Both the position numbers and the translations under genes were made by a program. A DNA stretch of 64,000 nucleotides from Lentinus brumalis (lineage: Eukaryota; Basidiomycota; Agaricomycetes; Polyporales; Polyporaceae): contig MARA01000030.1 in NCBI GenBank assembly GCA_001792895.1, positions 434,001 to 498,000 on the forward strand. The letters are read 5' to 3'. This document shows, piece by piece, positions 49,019-58,918 of the stretch. Below the pieces are notes generated by a model. The model did no database searches. It was given only the letters and a program-made list of their open reading frames with translations, and had not been told where the DNA came from. Every line of letters begins with the position of its first letter. Position 1 is the first letter of the stretch.

Positions 49019-49672
49019 TGGACGACTACGACGAGACTCGGCATCCGCTTTTGGCGGTGCATCGAGCACAAAACGACTGCGATACCTGATCACACCCACC
49101 ACACTACGACACCTTCATCCACACCCACCCTCACGCTAAAGGATACACTCACGACATCTTCACGTTCCACGTCTCATGCTGAGGATTCTTATATGACCTA
49201 CGACCTCTGCTTGCTTCCGTCTCTGCTGCATGCTCTCGATCTTGCTGTGCTTCCGCCGACTACTCATGTGCGGCTTGTCCTATCCTTGCTATTGGCACGC
49301 TTTCTACGGAGTTCTGGTTATCGCTTCTTGCTTACCGCTCACGGGCTGTATCGTATTGTTATATATGTACTCGCTACACGGATTCATGACCCGTACTCTG
49401 TCCTCCCTCCGAATGCGCCTGCCGAGCGTCCGAGCCTAGAAAGCCCGTCGGCATTAACCAGCGCAAGTCTTGGCTGGAGCTTCAAGGCCGGAACTCGCAA
49501 GGACTCGCAGAGGTTTCGGACGAAGCTACTCTGGGAGAAATCCAAGATACATCGTGATCCATCGGTCGTTATATCTGTACACTCAAAATCGTACAAAATC
49601 ATGTCGTAGCCCGCAATAACGGGCTGGAAGCGTCCCCACCACGCTATGCAGTGGGATATGCAGCTCACCGCA
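49019..49672. other. Intergenic between convergent genes
   Basis: About 650 bases between the ends of the NADAR gene (+) and the sugar transporter (-). No gene, RNA or strong repeat recognised. Confidence 0.45.
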
Positions 49673-51704
49673 TCACGCAGACGACGCCTTCTCATCGAGG
49701 ACCTGCACGACCTCGCGGTCGCCCTCCTCCTTGATGACGACCCTGCGCTTGCGCGCGGACGCCATCGCGGGCCACGGCTGGCTGAACACCTCGTCGAGCT
49801 CCTCGAGCGTGCGGCCGCGCGTCTCCACGCAGAAGAAGAACCAGAGGACGGACGCGCAGACGTTCCAGACGACGAACACGAAGTAGTACTTGTACCCCCA
49901 GCGCTCGAGGCCGACCGAGTTGGCGAACGTGTTGATGAACCCCGCGGCGTTTGAGATTAGGATGTGTACTGCGGGAGTACGTGGTAGGCGGCGTCAGCGT
50001 GTGCAGGTCCGACGAAATCGAGAAAGGGGAGAGACGCACCAGCCATGCCCTTGGAACGCATCTTCTGGCTCATGACCTCGGCGCAGTAGAGCGCCTGGAG
50101 GGGGGTGTACGTGAAGGCATAGATGATGCCGAAGAGAAAGATGAACGTGATAGTTGCATTGGCCCCGTTTGTGTTCGTGTTCCCCGGCTCGCCGTACTTC
50201 GATGACAGCGCGGCGACGATAGACAAGAGACACGCGAGCACGAAGGAACCGATGTAGAGGCGTGGACGGCGGTTGAGCCTATCAGTGACGAGAGCACCCG
50301 AGAACGCGCCGAACGCGGAGAGGATGTTGTTCACGAAGTTGTACACGAGCTGCGTGTGCGTCGAGGTCACGCCGGCGTTCTTGAAGACCGTCGGCAGGAA
50401 ATACGTGATCAACTGACGATGGATACCGTGAGTAAGACCTGACCGTATTCCCCAGAAGGTGCACTTACGCCGTTCCCGGCGAGCTGGCCGTTGAGACACA
50501 TGAGCGCAAGCGCGAGGAGTCTCCAGCGCGCGTTGGCGGTCTCGACGAGGGACGAGTAGTCCCAGACGGGCTCCATCTTCCGCACCTCGATCATCTCCTG
50601 GAACTCGCGCAGCTGCAGCTCAATGAGCGGGTTCGTCTGGCCGTCGTTGGAGTGGTACTTGATCATGACCGCACGCGCCTCGTCGACCTTACCGCGCGAG
50701 ACGAGCCAGCGGGGCGACTCGGGGCAGAGCCAGACGCAGGACATTACAATCGCAGGAGGAACGACCTAACTCGGTCTAAGGTTCAGAACGAGATTCCACA
50801 CCGACTGAGACCGCGTCCGGAGCTTACCTGCAGGATGAGGGGAAGACGCCAGGCCCAAGTGCTGTTCATCGTCTCCGTACCGACCATCACACCGGTAGCG
50901 GGGATTGATCCAATGAAGAAGCAACCTTGAATAGCATCGTAAGTGAGAAACACGGCATGGCGAGCTAAGCAAAGGTGCGATACTCACTGTTGTACATCGC
51001 TCCGAGACGACCGCGCCAGTGGGCTGGCGCCAGCTCCGTTACCCACGTCGGCGCGGCGGTGGTGCTGATAGCGATACCGAACCCGAGCGTGAAACGGCCA
51101 CCCAAGAACATAGCCCGGTTCTGCGCGGCGGTGACAATGGCCGAGCCAAGGAGGACGATGGTCCCTCCGATGAACATGCCTGCTCGACGGCCGAAACGCT
51201 CGCTTGCCGGACCGGCGAAGAATGCACCGGCGCAGTTACCAGCGACATAGATGAGGAAGACTGCAGAGTGACGACACTTCACGATGAGACTGCTCTCAGG
51301 AATTGTACGACAGCGTACTCACTTATGCCAGTGCTCGCGCCGACCTCCTTGTACCCGAAGAAGTCGAGATATTGCGGCATAGCGTTGATGCCACCCATGA
51401 GCGAGCCATCGAAACCTGTCATGCAAGGTTGGGTCAGACGACCTATAGAGGCGCGTCAAGTGTATCATATGCTCCACGTACCAGATGACACGGCGTTCAG
51501 GAAGCCGACCATACAGATGAAGTACAGCGAGATGGCCCGTCTGCTGAACGGGTCCAGCTTCGTGTTGTCGATAGCCTCCTTGAGCTTGGCATCGTAGATG
51601 GTCTCCTCGATCCGTGCACCCCCGAGCGGAGCAGGGCTCGCGACCGACTCAACGCGGTCCTTGGCAATGCTGTCGCGGTCATCTTGTACCTGCGAAGCGG
51701 ACAT
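49673..51704 (-). CDS. MFS sugar transporter (sugar porter family), 7 exons
   Basis: Twelve-helix plasma-membrane sugar permease. Exons (minus): 51482-51704, 51323-51415, 50988-51260, 50828-50925, 50469-50765, 50040-50412 and 49673-49968; total 550 residues with all phases closing. Motifs: ASERFGRRAG (loop 2-3), GRFTLGFGI, PTWVTELAPAHWRGRLGAMYN (helix 4-5 region, PESPR-family style), PESPRWL after helix 6, and the C-terminal VETRGRTLEELDEVF sugar-porter signature. The cytosolic N-terminus is about 65 residues and acidic/basic mixed. It looks like fungal hexose or lactose-permease-type members; the substrate cannot be told. The start at 51704 (MSASQVQ) was chosen because upstream codons have no transporter character. 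No frame breaks, unlike the neighbouring NADAR gene. Confidence 0.92.
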
Positions 51705-52608
51705 GCAGACGGCTTGCGAGACCTGGCAAAGGGGACTGAAGTCTGATGGTGGAGTGAGGAGGAGAGCCCACGAAGAGACGGGATCGGGCATACCACTGTA
51801 CATATACTCGCGTGGAGCGGCAATCGCATGGGCGGGATGAATTCCCGTATCTCTGGAGCCGTGTGGGACGCAATCATCCGACCAGGCAATACTGAGCCAT
51901 CTCGACAGACTGGATAGCTACGTATGCCGGCATCCCCGGGCCTCGTCTCCGGTATGGCTTGGACGATGGAACCCTGGCAAGCCTCTCTTCGAATTCTCGC
52001 TTCGCAGCTTCGAATTCCCGAGGATATCGAACGCTTGATGGTCCCTTGATCCTGGTGCAGTGCTTCGAAACCTTGGGCACTCGGAGTCGCGTCTTGTGTC
52101 ATGAGCCGCACTACGCAGGTACAGCATGGCTCCAGTGTTTGGTGACACCACTCGTCTGTCTGTAAGAGAGGCCAGGCCCCTTTACTAGTGTGTTCGGTAG
52201 CCACAGATTGCCGCAACTTATCGCAGGTGGTGCGGTGTCAGACGTGTGTACATAGCACCCATAGCACCGATAAACATGATGGCCGCATGCTATGATAACG
52301 TGAACTACAGATAGTCAATATCCACGGACACCCGGGGCACGCTGGTCAAACCGACGCTTAACTGTTAGGGCAGCACGCTCACAGACTGGAACCTCCAAAA
52401 TGGCATGCGGGAGACCTTGCACTGGTGGTTGTACTACTTGATTGATTCACTCCGAGTGGTCTGCCGAGCGTATGGTAGCTGACGGTAACAATATTCAGCA
52501 GATGAGCGCGAGGGGGAGAGAGGCAAGAGGAAGGGGGAAGAGGGACAAGTGACGACGTTCATTAAGTTAGGCGTGGCCCATGTACTTTCTGCTCACAGCC
52601 TAATTCAT
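51705..52608. other. Intergenic upstream of sugar transporter
   Basis: About 900 bases. It contains the transporter promoter. A short minus-strand frame at 51874-52080 has a Glu/Arg-rich segment but no family resemblance or splice context. Nothing else recognised. Confidence 0.4.
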
Positions 52609-52682
52609 GGCCGACTAGCTCAGTTGGTTAGAGCGTGGTGCTAATAACGCCAAGGTCGTCGGTTCGATCCCGGCGTTGGCCA
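52609..52682 (+). tRNA. tRNA-Ile (AAT anticodon)
   Basis: The cloverleaf folds by eye: acceptor GGCCGAC/GTTGGCC (one G-T pair), D-arm GCTC...GAGC, anticodon stem TGGTG/CGCCA with loop CTAATAA (anticodon AAT), variable loop AGGTC, T-arm GTCGG/CCGGC (one G-T pair) with TTCGATC loop, discriminator A. There is no intron. The A box (TAGCTCAGTTGG) and B box (GGTTCGATCCC) are intact, so it should be functional. Confidence 0.96.
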
Positions 52683-52955
52683 GTATGCTTTCCCTTTCTT
52701 TTTGATCGTGCAGGAAACACCCCATATGATAGCCACTCAACTGAAAACGTCTATACTTGATTGAGGGGCGAATTGTTGTGTTAGACCAGCTACGTACTGT
52801 CTGTCAGTAAGGGCGTACCGATAAAAAAGAGTCCACACAAGGACTTCGAGAGTTATGCTTCCCTCTACATAGATACAGTCACGGAGGACTCTCACCTGCC
52901 CCTCTCACGAACTCCAAGCATAGTATCAAAGCGTGAGGCAGCAGAGACGTGAGTG
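52683..52955. other. Gap between tRNA and LINE tail
   Basis: Apart from the Pol III terminator, no gene or clear element is seen in this 270-base stretch. Confidence 0.4.
52699..52703 (+). terminator. Pol III terminator of tRNA-Ile
   Basis: A run of five T, 17 bases past the tRNA end, is the first T run of at least four after the gene. Confidence 0.7.
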
Positions 52956-52978
52956 CCTGGCCACTAAAGTGGACCAGG
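52956..52978. repeat. Short inverted repeat abutting LINE poly-A tail
   Basis: CCTGGCCAC, loop TAAA, then GTGG-A-CCAGG: a 9-bp stem with one bulged A. It lies immediately next to the T run that marks the LINE 3' end, so it is either flanking target DNA or part of the element end. Confidence 0.6.
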
Positions 52979-53186
52979 TTTTTTTTTTTTTTTTTTTTTT
53001 TTTGGTGGAGCGCAAAAGTCGTGAGCTGCATTGGTCCCCATAGGGGCATGTCGTACAGCTCGTGGTCAATGATTATTGACCAGACACGCTAGGCAACTCA
53101 TCCAAGGCCAGGGGCCTTGGGTGTGTTGCAATAAATAGTTGTTTAACACCGCGAGGAAATGACATTACGCACAAAGTGTGGGACTC

Positions 53187-53249
53187 AAAGCGGGGTAGGT
53201 GAGGAGCAGCATCGCGCAGGCCGATGCTCCTCCTCACCTACCTCGCTTT
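53187..53249. repeat. 28-bp stem-loop at the 3' end of the LINE coding region
   Basis: Left arm 53187-53214 and right arm 53222-53249 pair over 28 bases with two mismatches around a 7-base loop. The arms contain GTAGGTGAGGAG and CTCCTCACCTAC. The stem spans the stop codon of the RNase H frame (53234-53236), so in the LINE RNA it would sit at the ORF/3' UTR border. Confidence 0.8.
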
Positions 53250-55354
53250 ATACCCACTAAAACCCCGCAATCGCCTACCCATCTGGGTGGTAGGTCTTGT
53301 CCATTGTCGATTACTGGTCTCCAAATTCTTTCGACCTCCTGTGGCTTCAGGGCCTTTTTTCCCCTCGATCTTACCGATGTTCGGCGATCGAGTGTCAACC
53401 TTGAGCTGATCGTTGCGTAGAAGCGGTTGGTTATCTCTTCATTAGAGAACTCTTCTCCTTCCCTTTGAATTACGCGTTCGCATCTCATCTTCCAGATTAG
53501 ATGAACTGCTTCAGTGCAGAGGATGCACCAGAGACTTTCGAGCGATGGTTGTCTCACTCCTCTAGGGTTCTTGAAAACTGCGCAGGCAGCACCCATTGCC
53601 GTCCCCCAACAAGGTTCTTTCCATTCCGCCTTTGTGTGTGCCCAAGTTCGCTTGAAGAGTTCCCAGATCAATTCTTGGCCTCTCGCGTTGCACTCTAGGA
53701 TAATATGCGACATCGTCTCGCATTCACCGCATCGGTCGCATATGGCCCTCTGCTGTAGCTCGGCCGACATATTGGTTCTCAGCCAGTGGGTCCCGACCAT
53801 ATATCCATCGTGTATTGCCATCCAGAGGAATTGCGAGGCCGCCCTCGTTACGTGTTTCGATCTGAGGGATGTCCAGATCGTGGCTTCATGTAATTGGACC
53901 CCGAAGGCGGCTTGAATTCCGGTGAGGATCCTGTCCATGTTTGCCGCCGCCCTCGGTCTCGGTTTCATTTTAGCGTCCTCGATACTGCGGATCGCCCTGT
54001 ATGCTAGTTTCTGAGTCATTGATTGGAGCTTTGCGCCTGTTAGCCTGAAGAGTCGGGGGGCGGTTATCTCTAGTCGATTCCCTGCAGGTTTCTCTGCCCC
54101 TTCCGCTGCGAGCCTGTCGGCGGCTTCGTTGCCGGGATGGCCATTGTGGCCTTTGACCCACTCGAAAATTGTGTGAGCTCGTCTTGAGCGTAGGTTCGCG
54201 ATAATGAGCTTGGTTAGTTCGGCATTTCTCTGCAAGATATAACCCGTGTCTTCATGCTTCTGATTCCACTTCGTTATGGAATCCATCGTAGTCTGAGAGT
54301 CAGTTACGTTGATGATACGCGTGCGTGTCGGGGCTGTTGTGGATGCTAGTAGTGTGGCCATCATCTCCGCCGTCTGGTTTGATTGGTGAAGATCACCCGG
54401 AAGCCGGAAGGCGCAGTTCAGGCGATGATCGCTTTGCACATAGACACCCGCTCCTGCCCTAGCATCTCTTGCGCCATTATCGGTGCACGATCCGTCTGTT
54501 GCTATGGATAATATGGAGCCGTCCTCCTCCAGCTGCATCGGTACAGACTCATTTGTGGGGTCCTCTTTCCCCGTGAAGATTCTTAGTGCGTGTCCGACAT
54601 TGCCGCGGGTCGTAACTTGACGTTTGAAGGGTATGAGGCCCTCGCGTAGACCCTCGTGTTGCAGACTACGCATAGCATCCTCTTCATAGTCTTCTGGTTG
54701 CTGATTGTGAGGGTTCCACTTTCCAGGGAGCGTGTCAACCATGTCGTGCGCTCTCAGTGCACATAGGTGTGGAGCTTCGCATCCGGTCTCGGTTCGTACG
54801 GCCGTACATGCCACGCATTTGCAGGTCGGACGAGCTCTATGTGTCGGGGCATCGAGGAGGCTGCCCAGGCGCTCAAAGTCCCCTACCGTGATCGCTCTAT
54901 GTCGGGACTGTAGACAGGAGAGGAGCTTAGAAGGCACCGTTAGGCGGCCTAGCCGTATCCGGTCTGCGTGAGCGTGGTCCCACATCGGCATGGCTCTAAG
55001 AATTTCTCTCGTAAAGGCCAGACCCTCTAGTCTCAGGCCATATTTCCGAGCTACTTCGGTCATGCCTTGTAGCTCCGCTGGCAACCCTCTCACTTTGGGT
55101 TTCCATCGTTGCAGGAATGGATTGACCCTAAGCTCCGCCACCCGGGGGCGGCAATCCTTGGGTACGTGATTTGCCAGGATATCATCGGCTAGGAATGCCC
55201 AGGTGGGGCGGGTTTTACTGAAGTCGAGGTAGGCTTTGAGCCACATGATATCTACTGCCTCCGCCCTTGTAGACAGGTCTAGCATGTTTAGGCCTCCTTG
55301 TGCCACCAGGAGGTAGACATGAGTAAGCCCGACTGGCGTGTTGTGCCGGTCGTC
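53234..55354 (-). CDS. LINE ORF2 C-terminal part: RNase H and CCHC finger
   Basis: In-frame continuation of the RT frame after a TGA. RNase H catalytic residues are visible: Asp in IATDGSC, Glu in TAEMMA, Asp in VTDSQTT, and His/Asp in GHPGNEAADRLA. Further on is a LINE-type zinc motif, CDRCGECETMSHIILEC. The upstream connection reads through QGGLNML, the conserved thumb-side text of LINE RTs. The first Met after the stop is at 55306, but there is no reason to think this is an independent gene. Confidence 0.88.
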   Translation of the reverse strand, partial: DDRHNTPVGLTHVYLLVAQGGLNMLDLSTRAEAVDIMWLKAYLDFSKTRPTWAFLADDILANHVPKDCRPRVAELRVNPFLQRWKPKVRGLPAELQGMTEVARKYGLRLEGLAFTREILRAMPMWDHAHADRIRLGRLTVPSKLLSCLQSRHRAITVGDFERLGSLLDAPTHRARPTCKCVACTAVRTETGCEAPHLCALRAHDMVDTLPGKWNPHNQQPEDYEEDAMRSLQHEGLREGLIPFKRQVTTRGNVGHALRIFTGKEDPTNESVPMQLEEDGSILSIATDGSCTDNGARDARAGAGVYVQSDHRLNCAFRLPGDLHQSNQTAEMMATLLASTTAPTRTRIINVTDSQTTMDSITKWNQKHEDTGYILQRNAELTKLIIANLRSRRAHTIFEWVKGHNGHPGNEAADRLAAEGAEKPAGNRLEITAPRLFRLTGAKLQSMTQKLAYRAIRSIEDAKMKPRPRAAANMDRILTGIQAAFGVQLHEATIWTSLRSKHVTRAASQFLWMAIHDGYMVGTHWLRTNMSAELQQRAICDRCGECETMSHIILECNARGQELIWELFKRTWAHTKAEWKEPCWGTAMGAACAVFKNPRGVRQPSLESLWCILCTEAVHLIWKMRCERVIQREGEEFSNEEITNRFYATISSRLTLDRRTSVRSRGKKALKPQEVERIWRPVIDNGQDLPPRWVGDCGVLVGIKRGR

Positions 55355-57092
55355 TCAGAGATAGCTGCGGATGACTTTGTTAAGCCTTGTGACGATGTCG
55401 TCTGGCATCCTTTGGACAGTAGTGAAGAATTGTGTCATACCGCCGATGATCATTTGGACAACATGCTTTTTGCCTTGGATCGTGGCGTGGCCTGCCCGCC
55501 ATCGCTCTATGGCATGCATTAGCGGTTTCCGCATGGCAACTAACTTGGTCAGAACCAGGGACCATATGTCCATCTGGCTGACACCGTTCCCAAAGAAGGC
55601 CCCTAAGATGCGTACCGCCTCTCCTTGTCGTGCGACGTGGACTCCTCTAGGGTAGTTCTTCCAGGTGCCCGAGGCATGGTAGGTCTCAGCCATCTCCTCG
55701 CGGAAGGTTGGGTTCCCAATTGGGATGATCTCAGTCTTACTAATGTTGAAACGCGCTTTTGCAGCGGAGCACCAGGTATCTAGGGTCGCCTGAAGGGTGC
55801 TGAAGTCATCATCGCTCGATAGATATACCGTGGTATCATCTGCAAAGAGGACAGCCTTGAGAGTCTCGTTCGATCTCGGTATATTGAAACCTCTGAGGTT
55901 TGACTTCCTGATCATAGCTGACAGTGGTTCAATCGCAAGATCAAAGAGGAGACATGAAAGCGGGTCGCCTTGTCGGACCCCTCGGTATATCCGATAGGGT
56001 GTGCTTAGGATGCCGTTGATCATGACTGAGGTCTCCGCGTTCTTGTACAGGGACTGGACCAGGTTTATGAAGGATTCTGGAAGGCCAAACTTCCTCAGGA
56101 CTCTCCATAGATAGTCGTGAGCAATTTTGTCATAGGCTTTCTCTTGGTCTAATGCGACAATTGCACCGTTCGCATCGTTCTGTTCCGCCCAGCTCATCAT
56201 CAGTCGTGCGAGCTGTGTGTGGTTCTGAATTTTCCGCCCTGGTACAAATCCAGCTTGGGCGCAGTGTATCAGTTCAGGGGCGACTTCTGCCAGCCTGACC
56301 GCAAGTGTCTTGCTCAGGAGCTTGTAGTCAGTGTTCAGTAGGGTAATCGGTCTATAGTTGACCACTTTGGTGCGCTCGCCCTTCTCTTTGTAGATGGGTG
56401 CCATCCAACCTCGTGCGAAGGAGGTTTGCGCATGGACACCATGAGTTCGCGCGTCCTCGAAGGCCGCTGTCAGGAGCTTGACCACCTCAAAGGTTGGGCG
56501 GCCAGGGGAGCGAGAATCCTCAATGAACCTCGCGTGCAGGGTTTTCCATAGCTCGAAGGGGATGCCATCCGCTCCCGGCGCTGTTCCGGTCTTGGCGACG
56601 CGCAGAGATGAGAGAACTTCGCTGTAAGTCACCTCGCCACCTAGGGATAGCGCCTGAGTCTCAGTGACCTCCGCATCAAGGCTGTCTAGCGCGGTCTGGA
56701 TATCAGTTTCGCGCTCGTCCGCAGGCTTTAAGTCAGGGCCATCCTTCTGCACGTTCATGTGGTGAGTGCGGGCCATGTTCGCCATCCTGACTGAGTCAGT
56801 CTCAAATATTTTCTCGCCAGATACTCCAAGCTGGCCCTCCTTCTCAAAGGCGTTGATGATATCCCTCGGAGCGCATTCTCGGTGGAGTCTCGACCAGTAT
56901 TTTGTCGGTTGGTCGCCGAATAGGCGATGTGTAGCTCTCGAGTTCTGTTGTTGTTGCTTATATCGTTGTTGTCTCAGCTGCCGAATCTGCTTGGTTAGAG
57001 CTGCTGCTTGGGATGTCTTCTCGGGTACCTGCAGATTGCGGTCTGCTAGGAGTTGCCTAAAGTGCTCACTCGCACTCCGTGATTTCAGCTAA
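55355..57092 (-). pseudogene. LINE ORF2 reverse transcriptase part, ends at premature TGA
   Basis: RT domain with fingers-palm motifs: GADGIPFELWK, YRPITLLNTDYKLLSK, ALDQEKAYD, GVRQGDPLSC, and the catalytic box FADDTTVYL. The frame opens just upstream of 57092, overlapping the EN frame by about 27 bases. It stops at 55355-55357, where TGA replaces a Trp codon expected after IRSYL in related RTs; the frame then continues without loss of text. One G-to-A change explains it. The first Met in the ORF (56785) is not the natural start, because clear RT-linker coding text precedes it. Confidence 0.87.
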
Positions 57093-58391
57093 GAGTCTCG
57101 GGACAACCTCTCTTTCCCGGTCCCTTGCCAGCTTCATGACGTCTCTCTTGAGACGGTGCAGGATAGTCTGAGCGTTCGTCGCCTCTGTCCTGCCTGCAGT
57201 CTCGAGTTCGGAGAGTTCGTGCATTGCCATTAGACCGCGCTGCTTAATACTCCTGGCAAGCTTCCGGTCTTTAATGAGTTTCAGGGGAAAGATCGGTCTA
57301 CCGGGCCCGACGATGGGCGCATCTTCTGACGTGAGCTGGACTGTTGCCAGTTTATGGTCCGTTTTGACACCTGGCTCGCAGGTCCCCCATTCTCTTGCGC
57401 CGTCGAAGACGGAGGGGGTCACGTATATCCGGTCGAGGCGGGAGAAAACAGCATCGCTGCCAGTACCGCGGTGGAAGGTGTAATCGCGCGTGGTCGGGTA
57501 GGTTGTCCGCCAGCCGTCCGCCATCATCATTCCTAAGTCAGTCTTTAGGTTGTCGAGAGCCGGCACCGATGGGTCGGTGGACGTGTTGACCGGCAGACGG
57601 TCCAGGGCATCTTCGACGTTATTGAAGTCGCCCGCCAGGAGGTGCGGCTTGGGGCAGTTGGGATGCTCCTCATAGTACTTCCGTACATCTTGGAAAAATT
57701 GCTTTCGCTCTTCTGCGCCGCATGATGTCGGGGTGTAGATGCACAGCAGGATTCTTGTCTCGCCTCCTAAGCATGGGAGAGCGACTTGCAGCGCCCTCCC
57801 TGGGATGATGGTCGTGGCTGTCGCTTCTGCTGCATTTACGTACCTGCAGTTCAGGACGATCGCCACTCCTTCCCTCTGCGTGGGGAAGTCTGGGTGCGCG
57901 GAGTGGAGGATTTTGATTTTCCGTGCAAACATTTTGTGCAGGCTAGCTTTCCGTTCCTCCGTCAGATGCGTCTCTTGTAGCATTAGTACACCGATCCTGT
58001 GTTCGGATATCATTCGGTATAGTCTGCCCCATTTGTTGTCGGGGTGGTCGCGAATGAGATTGCTGAACCCATTAATGTTGAGCGTCGCGACTTGCAGCGC
58101 CGTCTTGCGTGCGTTCTCTTCTTCTCGGATTCGTCTTTGTCGCTGGGGGGCCGGGTCACCGCCTGCACTCGAGTGGGAGGAGGGGTTCCCAGGGAGGGGA
58201 TGTCGATAGTTTTCTTGAGTGCTTCCGTTACCGCCAGAGGTTTCATCAGGGGAGGGCTGAGCACCAACAGCACCAAACCTTCCACCCGTGGCGGAGCTCG
58301 TATTACCGTGGCCGGGGTTAATGTCCGTTGAGAAGTCGCTGTGTATGTTTGGGTAGTTCGTAGTTGCGTCGTCAACCGGAGGTACAACCAT
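57066..58391 (-). CDS. LINE apurinic/apyrimidinic-type endonuclease
   Basis: EEP-fold endonuclease that nicks target DNA in LINE transposition. Motifs: ATLNINGF, MLQETHL (metal Glu), LLAGDFNNVED (Asp/Asn pair), FSRLDRIYV and KTDHKLATV (Asp-His). A Ser/Gly/Pro-rich leader of about 100 residues comes first. It ends in TGA at 57066 while the RT text continues in another frame, so in the active ancestor EN and RT were probably one protein or joined by frameshifting. Confidence 0.88.
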   Translation of the reverse strand: MVVPPVDDATTNYPNIHSDFSTDINPGHGNTSSATGGRFGAVGAQPSPDETSGGNGSTQENYRHPLPGNPSSHSSAGGDPAPQRQRRIREEENARKTALQVATLNINGFSNLIRDHPDNKWGRLYRMISEHRIGVLMLQETHLTEERKASLHKMFARKIKILHSAHPDFPTQREGVAIVLNCRYVNAAEATATTIIPGRALQVALPCLGGETRILLCIYTPTSCGAEERKQFFQDVRKYYEEHPNCPKPHLLAGDFNNVEDALDRLPVNTSTDPSVPALDNLKTDLGMMMADGWRTTYPTTRDYTFHRGTGSDAVFSRLDRIYVTPSVFDGAREWGTCEPGVKTDHKLATVQLTSEDAPIVGPGRPIFPLKLIKDRKLARSIKQRGLMAMHELSELETAGRTEATNAQTILHRLKRDVMKLARDREREVVPRLLAEITECE

Positions 58392-58918
58392 CTCTCCAGT
58401 TCAAGACAGGATATCCTTCCGTCTGAGGTGGCGCTGTCCGGGGTTAGTGTGTAGCCACTGTCCCGACTTTAGCCGAAGCTTGGTCCGCCCACGTCTAAAT
58501 AGACTAACCATTGGTACGCACGCCGAGAACTTTCCTGCGCCCGAGGGCCAGTGTATTTGGGTTCTCAGCGGACACCGTCTGATCCAAGATCGAACACAAC
58601 ACGCTACATGTCGTGCTCGGCCTTGGCGGTCGCGAGATTCAGGCCGTCATGCCTGGCGCGGTCGTTTGCCGGTAGTACCGTCCTCACAGTTCCAATCGTA
58701 TCACTCTGTTGGCTGCGCATGTGGCTTGTCCGAGGCTCATCATCTCGTACCGTCACATTGCAGGTCATAAGTAGTCGTAGCATACATTAGTCATAGCATC
58801 GCTCGTGTTGTCGTTAGTACATCAGCGCGTAGTCCGCTCCTTCGATCCCAGAGAGCACCGTCCTCAGTGAGGGTTGTAGGTGTCCATAGTGCGCCTCGAA
58901 AGGCGCGTCTCCTGCAAC
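58392..58918 (-). other. LINE inter-ORF region
   Basis: The gap between the likely true end of ORF1 (TGA near 58919) and the EN start. The nominal ORF1 frame stays open to 58791 in Arg-rich text that looks out of frame. No other element seen. Confidence 0.5.

Noticed and set aside
57066..58391. Host DNA-repair endonuclease
   Set aside because: The AP-endonuclease-like fold is directly followed by RT and RNase H and ends in a poly-A tail, so it is the LINE endonuclease.
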